A DNA stretch of 64,000 nt from Dactylorhiza incarnata (GCA_033032865.1 JAWHQI010000272.1:1240001-1304000), one strand, 5' to 3'; positions 36,148 to 49,322 are shown, counted from the first letter of the stretch. Notes: generated by a model not told the origin, from the sequence alone. Program-made: numbers and translations.

Positions 36148-37803
36148 TATTTTATAGAAAAATATATTTTAATATTCTAGATAGGATTGTAATGAAGATT
36201 CCTTTTTAAATAATTGAAACAAAACTTTTTGTTGATTGTTGCTAACGCCTGGCGTTAAGTCCTAACGCTGGGCGTTAGCTCTCCAGAGAATATTCCTCAG
36301 AACAAAAAGATTGCCACAGTGATTTTAGTTATGAAATCTCAAATGAAATACAATTCCAGAAAATCAGAGATAATGAAAATAATTATTGTATTTCAAAGAT
36401 AATTATACAAATGTTAATTTTAATACTTTGATGAAAATAGAAATTAAGACATTCTTGAAGAGGAAATAAAATCAATTGAATAGAACATTAAAAGACATGA
36501 TTTTATTTAATAATAAATTGAATACACAAATGTTTAATTTCTATAACGCTAGAAATCAATGCAAAAAATATGTAAAAACACTTTTTGTTGTTTCACCGGT
36601 CCTTCTCCCAAGGACCGTTTGGCTATAGCCTATCTATCCCCAGATAAGGCCTCTAGTCACCCCCTAGATCTACCCTCGACCTAGTCGCCATGCATAAGGC
36701 GGCGAATTACCCCCAAAGCTGCATAAGGACCTAGTCGCCAACACAAGGCAAATTTACCCACGGAATCCTTCCCGGAATCCGACGTTCTCACCGAATGATT
36801 TCTCCACACAAATTACAAAAGGAAAAATAAAAGATTACAAGATAAGTAAACGGAAACTCCCTAAGAAATTTTGAAGGTGAAGATGAAGTCGATGTAGATG
36901 TTGGCATTCTTGAAACGATCGTCCTTCATATGGAATATGCGTTGTAGACCTTCTCCTTCAAAATCTTCTTTAGATCTTCATGTTAGCCCAAGGGAGATCT
37001 CTTAATTGTTGTACACGAACCTCTCTCCAAAGTATCAGAATTCTGGAATCATCTCATCCATTGAGAATGAGAGGGGATGTACATTAAATAGCCACAGAAG
37101 CTAACACACTGCGTTAAGGGATAACGCCAGCGTTAGTGAACGTGCAATGTCGTGGTTGAAATCGCGCAACCGTCAAGATCGTGGCAGTTTATGGATTCAA
37201 CGTGGGCGTTAAGAGTCAACGTTGGCGTTGAGTTATTCTCCTTCAAATTCAGCGATCAGCCTTCTCATTTCGTCGAACGCAGGTCCAGTTTGTTGAACTC
37301 AGGTCCAGATCGTCGAACGCAGGTCCAATTCGTCGAACGTAGGTCCAGTTCGTCGAACGCAGGTCCAGTTCGTCGAACGTAGGTCCAGTTTGTCGAACGC
37401 AGGTCAAGTTCGTCGAACGCAGGCCCTGTTCGTCGAACGCAGTTTGTTCAGGCAGAATTTCATTGAACGGAGAGCAAAGTTCATCGAATGGCTATCGCTG
37501 GCATTAAGTACTAACACCTGGCAGTGTCTCTGTCTTCTCTCGGCCTTCTCAACGGATTTCTTTTCGGCGGCATTTCTTCTCGACGTATTCCTTCTCAACT
37601 GAGGTTAACGTTGAGCGTTAACAGCTAACGCGGGGCGTTAGCTCTCTTTCCAGAGAGTCATCTCCATTCAGAAAAATATTCAAGGAATGTGTAGCTATAG
37701 TTCCTGTACAACCTGCACACTATAAACACACAAAATACAAGATCAAATACAACACAGTATTTGTTATTCTCAAACCAAGAGATGCGGAACATAGGCTCCA
37801 ACA
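36148..37803 (-). repeat. LTR C, truncated at one end
   Basis: The left end is missing: at about 36146 the gag sequence (CTAGAAGATG) joins LTR sequence (ATATTTTATAGAAAA) directly. Compared with LTRs B and D, about 190 bp spanning gag start, primer site and LTR terminus are gone. The right end, GCTCCAACA, is normal. Confidence 0.9.
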
Positions 37804-40800
37804 ATCTCCCCCTTTTGATAATAACAAATACCTGTATGAGAAATTAGTGAACTTAAAACCATTTGTGTTTATAGATAAGTGCGGTAATAAGATATGCATG
37901 AATAATAGGTTAAGAGCGTGATAGAATTGATAGAGATAATGCATACTTTTTCTTTATGAAGTCCTCCCCTACGTAAGTGTTCTCTTATAATTTACTCCCG
38001 CTAAATATCTATTTTACTAGATTTCTCAATTTCTTCTCCCCCTTTGTTATTAACAAAAGTGGGTAGGGTTGAGTGTATATCTTTTAAGATAGATAAGGAA
38101 CCACTTATTGAAGGATTTTCATGATCGGGCATATGATAGTGTATGCACCTCTTATATGATTACTCCCCCTACAAATATACCCTTTTTTTAGTTTAATATT
38201 ATTATAATGCAATCCCCCTAAATATTAGATTTATGTAATTTAATCTCCCATTTTGGTAGTATCAAAAGAGGGTTTTAGGAGTGAGTATGTAATAAGGAGT
38301 AATATGTTCTATGTCGAGAAGAAAAATAGGATGCAATCAAAAGCTTGTTAAATACTACTTGTTGAGAAAAATATAAGCATGATGTAACATATAGTAGTAA
38401 GCAACATAGCTAACATGATAAAGTAAGCATTTTACTTTAAGATACCACTTGTTGAAACCATGGTGTTAAAAATAATAGACATGAATGAGCATAAGTGGTA
38501 AACTTAGCAAAAGAATATAATAAGCACACTTAAACATAAACATCATTTTTAGAAGATAAAATCATATAAAGGATAATGAGTTTTAAATTTGAAAAGTTGA
38601 TGTTTGAGTTAAAGATTGAAGAGATGTTATTCCATTAAGATAATATTGCAAGCATGATTTCATAATATCAAGAAAAGATACACAAACTACAATGTAATAA
38701 AATTTGCATTTCAAGTAAACATAAATATTGTAGCGATCATGCTTTGTTATCTAGTGCATTTACTTAAGTTTGTAGAGATTTGAATAGATGAGCATTAGGA
38801 TCCAATTCTCATGAGTAGAGGTTTTATGAAAGATAATGATGTGTACAAAGTAGTGTTTTGATAAAGTATACAAGTGAATCAATCAAAAACACATGACATA
38901 TATATAATGAAATAACACAACATTAAAATACACAAATACTATTACTTCCACAATATTTCAATGCACATAAATAAATAGTACAACTACCAAGGTGCTCTGC
39001 ACACACAATGCTTATTAAGACTTATCAGGGTGCAAAGTAGTGCTTGGTGGATCACTTTTATACTTTTTAGCTTTATTTTCAATTTTTTTTGATCTGGTGT
39101 ACTAAAGAGAAGTGGTGTATAAATTGTTTGCTACAAGACACTTTACAATTCCAAGCCAAGGTGCTCAACCTCACCATGCTCATTAAGACTTATCAGGAGG
39201 GTGAGTAGTGCTTGGTGGAGTTTTCCTTGTCATTTATTATTTGCTTTTTAGTTTAGTGACTAAGGACTCCGAATTCACTTGTTTTGCAAACATAGCATTT
39301 TAAACCACATTTCTCTAATGAATAAGTGCATGAAAGACAAAGAATTGTAATAACCAATTCAATGATTTGTAGGCAATCTATTTAAGCATTTTAATTATTT
39401 ATGTTATTACACTACACAATCATGTAAGAATAAGATTGTAAACACATGTAGGTTATCAAAAATAAGTGAGTGAATGAATCATTATCAAACATAATACATT
39501 ACTCATACTTAAAGGCATGCTAATTGTTTCTACACATATTTATCTACAATCAATTTCATTGCACATAACAAGATAATATTCAAGGCATGATAAATACAAA
39601 ACAATGTCTTTTAAGACACTTGAAAGTTAAACCAAACATTGTATTTAATCTTTAATTGATATAATTAATCATCCTTGACAATGGCAATGAATAACAATCA
39701 GTTTTTATAAAAAATTAGAATTTTTTTATATATGCACAAAACAATAAACAGACATAAAGAAAAACATATTTTTGTTCTTTGAAATTGTTTTGTAATTTTG
39801 TATTTGCTTTTTTATATATATTCTCTGGAAAACATAGAAGTCTTTAATAGCCCTTTCAGTAAATAATATTCTATGTCAGAGAAATAATGCATGAGAAAAT
39901 ACATATAATAAATTTTTTTTTAAAAAAAATAAAATTTTGTTTTAAAGGAAATAAAAAGATAAAAAACTTTTTACAAACAGAGAAATTAAACACACACAAA
40001 ATATTAAAATAATACCAGAAATAATTCAAAACAAAAAAATTATTTTGGAGCCAAGAAGCTAACGTTAGGCGTTAACTTCTTAATGCCAAAACAGAACACT
40101 AAATTTTGATGTTTTGAAAAATCTTTTTTATTATTCATTTGTATTATAAAGAGACTTTCCTTCAGTTGAAATTTCAGAGTATATTGATTAGATTTGAAAG
40201 CTCTTTTAGCATGTTTTTAGTGATTTTTAAGTACTTGTGTTTGGTAAAATCATTAAAGCTCAAAATAATTAAATATGCAAACACAAGATGCAATGTTAGG
40301 ACAAAGATAAATATGCATGATTTATGTATAAAGAGTGAGATAATGTTTATGCAATGAATATAATATAAGTATATCTAAGATCAAGATACCTTAACTACAT
40401 GACTACACTCTAGCCCCGTACTAAGTGACGGATGGGCATGAGGAGCTGCACACATACCGTAGGTTGGGGTGTTAATCCCATATGCATACAAAAGACGACG
40501 CTCAATCTAGCACTCTTTCCCCCCAGTGCCTCGCAAGGCCCCACTGGAACCCTCCCCGGTTAAGGACAAGACATGACTTAGAGGTTAGGTCTCTAATGCA
40601 CACAATCCTACGCCCTCGCTATTGTGAGACACATGTCATGGGTTTATTGATTATGGACGTACTAAGCGTGTAAGCCTTAAATATATTAACTATGGTATAA
40701 TTGCATGATTAGTTTTGGATTTACACTTATATCGAAGATTGTTGATTTTAAATCCATTTAGAATACATTTTATTCATGCAAATAACTACAAAAGAAATTA

Positions 40801-42021
40801 TGATTTCCACGCTCCGATCCGCAGCCGCAATTCACTGCCATTTGGGGCGGTGGTTGGCGGGCGCGGATTGCAGCGCCCGCCGCTAAAAATGGAAAAAAAA
40901 AGCTCTCCCCCAACCGCAGGGGAGCTGTCGCGGTTGCGGAAGGGGGTTGCGGATGGAGGATCGACGCTCCCAACCCCTGCGCCAAACAGAGCCCTAGAAA
41001 TAAGTGACAATTCTATTTGATTTCATCTTGTTGATATCAAGTTAATTCATAGGTCTAAAGATAATGAGATACATGCAAACAATAAAGATGCACATCACAC
41101 ACACAAAATAAGATATGAAATTATAATACCAATTGTAATCATATATTTCATAATTCCTAAGGTTGATAGAATTAGTTGATTTTAAGATAGGTCTTGATGG
41201 ATCATGAATTATGATATATGATTATAGTGAATTTTAGCATAGGATATTAATAGATCATGGTGGTGATTGTGATTCATATTCATCCTTTTAATATGTAGTG
41301 ACTGCTTGTAAAGTGAATATTATACTACATATATATAAAGGAAAAAAATGTTTTGATTATCTGAAAGTAGAAGATAATGATACTTAACATGGTAAAATAA
41401 TTTTTCAGAAAATAATAAAATAGAGAAATCGGAATTTTTTGGAAAATATGCTACCGCCAGCGTTAGTGATAACGCCTGGCGTTAGCAACAGAGTTACAAA
41501 ATTTTATTTAAAACACGTTGTTTTTTATATTATTTGATTCCGATTTTTCTCGATTATGATTTTCAATATAGGGGTTATTATATGCACCAACGAAAAATAG
41601 ACAAATATGTAATAAGTTGTGAATTTAATATTTTAGCCTAAGACCCCTAAAAGTCCATTTAAATCTAATTTTGAAAGTAATTTCATTAGTCTTGATAATA
41701 TCATTTAGCAAACTTAGCATTTAATTTATAATGATAATATAAGACATTTATAGGCAATGGATTTAAAAAGGATAAAACATATAAAAAAAAAAAGATAGAT
41801 CACTTAAAAAAATTATGACTTTATGTTCAATTTAATTTAATTTGATTTGTTGAACGTTAGGCTTAAAATGAAAGTCATATCTCATGATGCATAAAGTGAT
41901 CATAAACATGTTCGCTCAAAAATACAAAATAAACAAAAGAAAAAGCAATTAAGCATATCATGAAGTAGAGTAATGATATCTCATTTTTAATTAATTTCTA
42001 CTTCATGCAATATGATGATTC
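37804..42021. other. AT-rich non-coding interior 3
   Basis: A near full-length copy of interior 1, including the conserved island (40412-40670). At 40808-40996 the native sequence is replaced by a GC-rich segment. No coding frame is supported. Confidence 0.7.
40808..40996. mobile_element. Probable truncated MITE in interior 3
   Basis: This GC-rich block of about 185 bp, absent from interiors 1 and 2, replaces about 200 bp of native sequence. Its right end, GCGCCAAACAGAGCCC, is on the other strand GGGCTCTGTTTGGCGC, resembling Tourist/Harbinger termini (GGGCNCTGTTTGG). The matching left terminus is missing. Insertion followed by a one-sided deletion is the likely cause. Confidence 0.5.
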
Positions 42022-43553
42022 CTAGTGAATGAGAGATTTAGGTATCCAAAGGGGACCAAGTGTGATGGTTCCTTTGGGTACCCAAATACATCGTGTAGGC
42101 TTTTGGAGAGATAGTGATGAACGGGCCTTTACAAGTGGAGTTAGTGTGTCGTTTTTAATTTTGGGCCTCCATTCATACTTTGGTTGTTTATCTTTTAAAT
42201 TCATATTATGATTATTTGACATCTTTTTGGAATGATAGTTGTTTGAAAAATAATTCATTTGGGATTTATGTTTATTCAAATTATTTTTCAAAATACATTA
42301 ATGTTGATAATCATAATGAATTTTATTATATTGATTCTTTGAAAGTTTATAAGAGTGATTGTCTTTCTTTAGAAGTGATTGTTGAAAGAGTGGGTTACAA
42401 TATATTTTAAAAGATTGATTCTTGTTTTGATGATTTTCATTTCCACTCTTTCTTATAGACATACTCTTATAATATGAAGGATAATATTTTGTAGTTTGAT
42501 TTTGATGAAAAGGAGTTTTTAAATTTGAGTCATGATTGAAAATATATTGAGACTTATAATAGTGACTCTTAAGAATTTTGTGAAGGTCATAATTCTTTTT
42601 GAAACTAAACTCCTTTTGAGTTGATGTATGAAAATGGTCCTTTTTAGAAATGATTTTGTTAGTTAATTTATCTTTGTTATTCAAAATCTTATGATGAAAG
42701 TCATTACTATAAATTAGAACTTTTCAACAAAAGATTTTAATTGTCTTAACTTACAAGTTAAAGCATCATTTTCAATTATCAATTTTTCATTATGTTCTTT
42801 AGAAACTAAGAGCCCTTTTTCAATATCCTTGAATTTTTCTTTTAATAGATTGCAATATAAACAAGGAGTAGGAATTTTAACTAAAGAGCATGAAAGTGAA
42901 TTTAACACGTCAATATTTGATTCTACTTTATCGTTTGCTATTAAAGATTTATTTTCTAAACGTAATTTGGAATTAGCATGTTTCAACTTTGAAATTATAC
43001 GTTTAGCAAATTTAAGCACATGAAATGTACAAATAGATTTTGTTACAAAAAGAGAAGATTTAGATTTTCTTACCTTGTTATAGTTTTCGTCTTCTCTTTT
43101 GCTTGATGTTTTGCCATCAATTGAGTTCAATATTGTTTCTCTCTTAGATTGATCTTCCTCCAAGAATGAGTCCTCGTCGATTTCTTCTCTTAGATCCATA
43201 AGGAATTCCTCTTGTTCATCATCTATGGATGGAAGACTGTAAGTATTCTCAAGAAATTTCCAAACTTCAAAAGTAGTAGGAAATGTATAAATAAGTTTGA
43301 AAATATTTTGATCTAATGCACAATATAGACTATTCATTGATTTGGCATTTAAAAGCATTTCATATTTATTTAAAATATTTGGGGTCATTTTAATTGTAAT
43401 ATTCCAAACTTCAATATCCAAGGATTTAAGAAATTTTTCCATAAGTATTCTCCACCCATTATAATTTTCACCCATAAATAATGGTGGACATAATGATTTT
43501 TCATTTTCATAAAAACTATCCCCTCTAGAAGATGCGAGATCATGAAGCGCCAT
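42022..43553 (-). pseudogene. Copia-type gag, array copy 3 (best preserved)
   Basis: It is open for 279 residues from MALHDLASSRGDSFYENEKS (43553) to 42714. It keeps the Trp in FEVWKFLENTYS where copies 1 and 2 have a stop. A coiled coil follows, with heptad-like Leu/Ile spacing. A 1-base difference near 42720 and a TAA near 42296 break the remainder (42684-42298 and 42291-42022), which ends with the same WVPKG linker motif. No zinc knuckle is seen. It would package element RNA if functional. Confidence 0.8.
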
Positions 43554-43603
43554 TATTCCCGGTTGTGAAGCCGTATTGGAATAACCTACCCTCTGATACC
43601 ACG

Positions 43604-45364
43604 TGTTGGATCTTACAGCGCCCTCGGAGGGGGGTGAATAAGGGTTTTATGGAATTTAGATCTTAATTAAATTTATAAGAGTTTGAGACTGAAGTTTCAG
43701 AATTTTGTTATAGAAAAATATATTTTAATATTCCAGATAGGATTGTAATGAAGCTTTTTAAATAATTGAAACAAAACTTTTTGTTGACTGTTGCTAACGC
43801 CTGACGTTAAGTCCGAACGCTTGGCGTTAGCTCTCCAGAGAATATTCCTCAGAACAAAAAGATTGTCACAGTGATTTTACTTATGAAATCTCAAATGAAA
43901 TACAATTCCAAAAAATCAGAGATAATGAAAATAATTATTGTATTTCAAAGATAATTATACAAATGTTAATTTTAATACTTTGATGAAAATAGAAATTAAG
44001 ACATTCTTGAAGAGGAAATAAAATCAATTGAATAGAACATTAAAAGACATGATTTTATTTCATAATAAATTGAATACACAAATGTTTAATTTCTATAACG
44101 CTAGAAATCAAGGCGAAAAATACGTAAAAACACTTTCTGCTGTTTTACCGGTCCTTCTCCCAAGGACCGGTTGGCTATAGCCTATCTATGCCTAGATAAG
44201 GCCTCTAGCCACCCCCTAGATCTACCCTTGACCTAGTCGACATGCACAAGGCGGCGAATTACCCCCTAAGATGCACAAGGACCTAGTCGCCAACACAAGG
44301 CGAATTTACCCACGGAATCCTTCCCGGAATCCGACGTTCTCACCGAACGATTTCTCCACACAAATTACAAAAGGAAAAATAAAAGATTACAAGATATGTA
44401 AAGAGAAACTCCCCAAGAAATTTTGAAGGTGAAGACAAAGTCGATGTAGATGTTGGCGTTCTTGAAACGATCGTCCTTCGTATGGAATATGCGTTGTAGA
44501 CCTTCTCCTTCAAAATCTTCTTTAGATCTTCATGTTAGCCCAAGGGAGATCTCTTAATTGCTGTACACGAACCTCTCTCCAAAGTATCAGAATTCTGGAA
44601 TCATCTCATACATTGAGAATGAGAGGGGATGTACATTAAATAGCCACGGAAGCTAACGTGCGGCGTTAAGGGATAACGCCAGCGTTAGTGAACGTGCACT
44701 GTCGTAGCTGAAATCGCACAACTATCAAGATCGTGGCAGTTTGTGGATTCAACGCAGGTGTTAAGAGTCAACGCTAGCGTTGAGTTGTTTTCCTTCAAAT
44801 TCGTCGATCGTCCTTCTCATTTCGTCGAACGCAGGTCCAGTTCGTCGAACTCGGGTCCAGTTCGTCGAACGCATGTCCAGTTCGTCGAACGCGGGTCCAA
44901 TTCATCGAACGCAGGTCCAGTTCATCGAACGCAGGTCTAGTTCGTCAAACGCAGTTCCAGTTCATCGAACGCAGGTCCAGTTCATCGAACGCAGGCCCTG
45001 TTCGTCGAACGCAGTTTCTTCAGGCAGAATTTTGTCGAACGGAGAGCAAAGTTCGTAGAACGGCTATCGCCGGTGTTAAGTACTAACGCCTGGCATTGTC
45101 TCTGCCTTCTCAATGGATTTCTTCTCGACGGCATTTCTCCTCGACGTATTCCTTCTCAACGGAGGTTAATGCTGGGTGTTAACAGCTAACGCGGGGCATT
45201 AGCTCTCTTTCCAGAGAGTCGTCTCCATTCAGAATACTATTCAACGAATGTGTAGCTATAGTTCCTGTATAACCTGCACACTATAAACACACAAAATACA
45301 AGATCAAATACAACACGGTATCTGTTATTCTCAAACCAAGAGATGCGGAACATAGGCTCCAACA
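43604..45364 (-). repeat. LTR D (outer 5' LTR of the array)
   Basis: It is 1761 bp with intact termini. On the minus strand its outer end starts TGTTGGAGCC, directly next to the duplication GCGTC (45365-45369). Confidence 0.93.
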
Positions 45365-46380
45365 GCGTCAACCTTCTTCAGCACCAGGTCTCCCTTCTCG
45401 AACTGTTTTATTCGGATATGCTTGTCAAAGTACCGAGCCATCCGCCGGTTGACTTCCTCTTGCACGGACGGTGGCTAAGTCCCAGAGCTCTTCCACCGGG
45501 TCTAGAGATATCCTTTGTTCGGCCCCGTTCTCCACCAACCATTCTTCATCCCCTTCACTTGTGGCAACCACCCTGGGGGATTTCACTTCGAACTCTATTG
45601 GGAGTACGGCCTCGGACCCATGGGAGAGCTTGAACAGAGTCTCCCCGGTGGCCGTGTTTGGGGTGGTCCTCAAGGCCAGAGGACCGAGGGTAACTGCTCT
45701 ACCCAGTTCCCCATGAGGTTCTCGACCTTCTTCTTCAGCAAGTTCACAATAATTTTGTTTGCCTCCTCCACTTGTCCATTGCTCCTCGGGTGGTGGACTG
45801 ACGCAAACCAAAGGTCTATGCCGAGCTGGGTGCATAAGCTGACGAAATCATCGCTGGCAAACTGCGGCCCATTGTCTGTAACTATGGCTAGTGGTAGCTC
45901 GTGCCTATATATTATCTCACCTCATATGAAATTTCTAACTACTTGGGACGTTACCTTGGCCAGCGCCTTCACCTCCAGCCACTTGGAGAAATAATCAATC
46001 ATTACCAATAAGAACATTCTTTGGCCACTCGCTTGCGTGAAAGGACCCACCAGGTCCAAACCCCATATAGCAAAGGGCCAGGGAGCTATGATGGTTCGGA
46101 GTCTTTGGGCTGGCAAGAGCTAGAGATGAGCGAACAGTTGACACTATGAGCACTTTCTTGCGAACTCTGCCACATCCTTGCTGAGGGTAGGCCAAAAGTA
46201 TCCTTGCCTCAACACTCTCCCCTCCAAGATTCGGCTCCCGGAGTGGCTGCCACACTCCCCCGAGTGGATTTCCTCCAGGGCCCTTGGGACTTCCTCATTT
46301 GTTACACAACGGGTCAGGAGCCTCGAAAGCGTTTTCCTGTATATTCCTCCTGCATGCAAGGATTAATATGTTGATTTATA
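45365..46380 (-). pseudogene. Tat-like integrase, N-terminal and core domains
   Basis: On the minus strand, the zinc-binding domain reads ECGSHSGSRILEG then FARKCSYC (about 46175-46290). The catalytic core follows: FAIWGLDLVGPF (first Asp), TDNGPQFASDDF (second Asp) and SNGQVEEANKII (catalytic Glu), in several frames. It continues WALRTTPNTATGETLF and ends QFEKGDLVLKKVDA at the array insertion. The last part of the domain lies at 22206-22046. Stops at about 46100 and 45925 show decay. Confidence 0.88.
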
Positions 46381-46664
46381 CCTGAAACGCTGCTTATCCA
46401 CATCCCACTCGGGGAACTTCCCCTATGTCAGGAAGGTGATGAAGGGGTCCATCCATGATGCCTGCTAGTCCACCTCCATTAGCTCCCCCTCCTCGATGGA
46501 TGGTCGGAAGAGATCCGACACCATCCCCCCTGCCTTGGGACCGAACTTGGCCAGGAGGTCCGCCGCGGCACTCTCCTCCCTTGGCACGTGACAGATCGAG
46601 AAGGTCTGAAACTGCCCTATGAGCCCCTTGACCTTTTCCAAGTACCACTGAAGAGTAGACTCCT

Positions 46665-47078
46665 TTACCTCGAACTCCCCCTAACCTGGCAAGCCACCAC
46701 CTTGGAGTCTGTCGAGACCTCCACCTCTTGCACTCCTAACTCCTGGGCTAGCCGCAGGCCTGCTATCACTGCCTCGTACTCGGCCTGGTTGTTGGTGAGG
46801 GGGAAGTCAATATTGATTGCCTGCTCGATCCTCGTCCCTTGGGGGCTTACCAAAACAACCCCTCCCCCAAATGAATGCTTTCCTGAGGCCCCGTCAACCA
46901 ACATCCTCCAGGCCACCGAGTTGGGCGGCTCGGGCTCTTCCACCTCGGTTACATAATCTGCCAGGAAGCCCGCCACCGCTTGGGCTTTTATGGACAACTT
47001 GGGCACATACGAAATATCGAATTCACTTAGCTCCACCGACCACTTAGCTAGCCCTCCCGAGTGCTCCACCCCTTCCAT
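46665..47078 (-). pseudogene. Second (archaeal-type) RNase H of the Tat-like element
   Basis: It is open for 137 residues. It contains WRMLVDGASGKHSFGGGVVL (first catalytic Asp), LTNNQAEYEAVIAGLRLAQ (Glu) and VEVSTDSKVVACQV (third Asp). It lies between the RT-linked RNase H and integrase, the diagnostic Tat/Ogre arrangement. The domain would help degrade RNA in RNA:DNA hybrids. A stop just after 46665 separates it from the spacer towards integrase. Confidence 0.88.
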
Positions 47079-48514
47079 GATTTTGTGAAGGGGTGGTCGG
47101 TCACCACCTTGATCAGATGCGCTTGGAAATAAGGCCGGAGCTTCCGAGCCGACAGCACCAAGGCGAAGGCCAACTTCTCTAGGATGGGGTACCGAAGCTT
47201 TGCCTTCCTCAGTACTCGGCTAACATAGTAGATTGGGAGTTTTCTTCTTCCTTCTTCCCGGACCAGCACCGAACTCATTGCCTCGAGTCCCACCACCAGG
47301 TAACAAGTCCTCTCCCTATCTTCGGCCCTTGCAGCAATGGATCTTGGGTCAATTGTTCCTTCAGCGCTTTAAAAGCTTTTTCACACTCAAGGGTTCATTC
47401 AAACTTTTGGTTCCCCCGCAGCACCATAAAGAAGGGTGCACACTTCTCTCCCTCCCTGGAGAGGAACCTACTAAGCCTGACCAACTTCCCTGTGAGGCAT
47501 TGAACCTCCTTCGCATTCCTTGGTGACCCTAACTCTATGATGGCCTTAACTTTGTCTGGATTAGGCTCCACTCCCGATGGGGTGAGCAAGTGGCCTAGAA
47601 ACTTCCCCGGCTAGCCCCGAAGACACACATCTGGGGGTTGAGTTTAATCTTGAATTTTCTCAATGTCCCGAAGGTTTCTTCAAGATCACGGAGGTGGGAC
47701 TCAAGGTCTCGACTTTTCACCATGAGGTCATCCACGTAGACCTCCAGGTTTCTACCTCTTTGTTATCAAAAAATCCGGTCCATCATCTGTTGGTAAGTCA
47801 CCCCTGCATTCTTTAACCCGAAGGGCATCATTTTGTAACAATAACACTCATCCCCCGTGATGAAAGAGACATCATTGACGTCGGGGGGATGCATGCGGAT
47901 TTGATGGTAACCTAAAAAAGCATCTCAAAAAGACATCACAGAGAAACCGACGGTCAAGTCGACCAGCGCGTCGATTCGAGGCAAGGGGTAGCAATCCTTG
48001 GGGCATGATTTATTAAGTAAAGAAAAGTCAACGCACATTCTCCACTTACCTCCCCCTTCTTTACCATAATCACATTGGAGACCCAGCCTGGGTACTGGAT
48101 CTCTGATACAAACCTTGTTTGGAGGAGCTTACCCACCTCCTCTCGGATGGGATCGAGGTTTAGGTGATGGCAAGCCACATCTGCATCGATCTCGGACATC
48201 TCTGCCATGCTCCAAACGAAGACATCCATATTCTCCTGCATGCAGGCCAGGATTTGCTTCTGCTCCTCTGGGCTGAGCTCCCCGATGATCTTGACTTTTT
48301 CCACCACCCCCGCTCGGGTGGTGACCTCGAGCACCAATACCTCATCCACGGCCTCCAGCCGGGACTGCTCCCCCCAATCACCCTTTTTTTCCTTGCTGTG
48401 AACTAGCGCTTCGGCCTCCTCCTCCTTTCTCCCTTCCTGAACTTCCATCAATTCTTCTGCCCCTCCTTCCCGGGCCTCCCCTTCCTCTTCTTTCCTCTCC
48501 TTCTCCTCCTCCAT
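47079..48514 (-). pseudogene. Tat-like reverse transcriptase and RNase H, broken
   Basis: A Glu-rich linker precedes LEVTTRAGVVEKVKIIGELS and IDADVACHHLNLDP. RT motifs follow in several frames: YPGWVSNVIMVKKG, DLTVGFSVMSF, GYHQIRMHPPDV, KMMPFGLKNAGVTYQ and the catalytic YVDD (47727-47738). Further on are KFLGHLLTPSGVEPNPDKVK (about 47590) and the first RNase H (VLVREEGRRKLPIYYVSRVL, about 47210-47260). At least five frame changes or stops are seen. This is the enzyme core that the neighbouring gag-only element lacks. Confidence 0.9.
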
Positions 48515-48519
48515 CTGCT

Positions 48520-48740
48520 CTTCCGCCCCTTCCTCCTGGGCCTGACCTTCTCCTACTCTCTCCTACTCTACCACCATCAGCTCTTCCGCCCCTCCATCCT
48601 GGGCCTGACTTTCTGCTACTCTCTCCTCCTCTACCACCATCAGCTTTTCTGCCCCTCCTTCCTGGGCCTCCCCTTCCTCTTCTCTCCTTTCTTCCTCCCC
48701 TGCCTCCTCGAGCCTTGTCGGATCCTCCATCTACCGATCC
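48520..48740 (-). repeat. Acidic-linker repeats in the Tat-like pol
   Basis: About three imperfect repeats of 60-90 bp encode Glu/Gly/Arg-rich text (for example EEEERVG-like in one frame), between protease and RT. They are shown by recurring CTCTCCTACTCTACCACC-type words. They are probably a length-variable linker. Confidence 0.6.
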
Positions 48741-48997
48741 CATTCTTCTGCCTCAGCCATCCAGGAGATGGTGTTCACGACAGTCACATAGCAATGCCTG
48801 GACACCTTCGGATCTCCCCTTATCTGGACTTGGACTCCTCCCGCGTTGAACTTAAGGCATTGATGGAAGGTGGAGGGGATGCAGCGGAACACACTGATGA
48901 GCGGTCATCCGAAGATGGTGTTGTAGTTGCTGGGGGCATCTACTATGACAAAGCGGCAATTCCTGGACTGCCCCCCCCCCCCCAAGACTACATGGAG

Positions 48998-49279
48998 TCA
49001 CACTCCCCCTTCTACCTCCTTCCTCTCCCCGGAGAACACAAACAACGGGCCGTCTGAGGCCAACACCCTCCGTGCCTCCACCTGCATCTTGTCAAATGCC
49101 TTCTTGAAGATGACGTTGACCGAGCTCCCGTTATCCACCAGGATCCGGGAGACGGTGAAGTTCTCGATCGCCGTCTGAATGACCAGCGCATCGCAGAACG
49201 GGTCTTCGTGACCCGGCATGTCCTTTTGGGTGAACAAGATCTTCTCTGCTGGGGGCGGGGCTAGGGACGTCGAAGCCAC
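48998..49279 (-). pseudogene. Tat-like aspartic protease fragment
   Basis: The active-site motif ILVDNGSSVNVIFKKAF (DNGS in place of the copia DSG) and the preceding HEDPFCDALVIQTAIENFTV are typical of Ty3/gypsy Tat and Athila protease. The flap region continues in other frames to about 48800. It follows gag and precedes RT in the normal order. Confidence 0.85.
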
Positions 49280-49322
49280 GCCACAAAGATAGATGGTATG
49301 GAGGCTTGCCTTCTGGGTCGAC

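Larger units (their letters stand above)
22207..45364 (-). mobile_element. Head-to-tail array of a non-autonomous copia family (4 LTRs, 3 interiors)
   Basis: From left to right: LTR A (22207-23981), interior 1 (23982-29784), LTR B (29785-31508), interior 2 (31509-36147), LTR C (about 36148-37803), interior 3 (37804-43603), LTR D (43604-45364). All units point to the minus strand. Only the outer ends carry a duplication (GCGTC, 22202-22206 and 45365-45369). Each interior has a minus-strand gag next to the primer site and about 4-5 kb of AT-rich non-coding DNA, with no pol. Unequal recombination between LTRs after one insertion would explain this. Confidence 0.92.

Noticed and set aside
45425..45835. 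Minus-strand ORF as an independent gene
   Set aside because: It encodes ALRTTPNTATGETLF and neighbours, which is gypsy integrase sequence belonging to the Tat-like pol.
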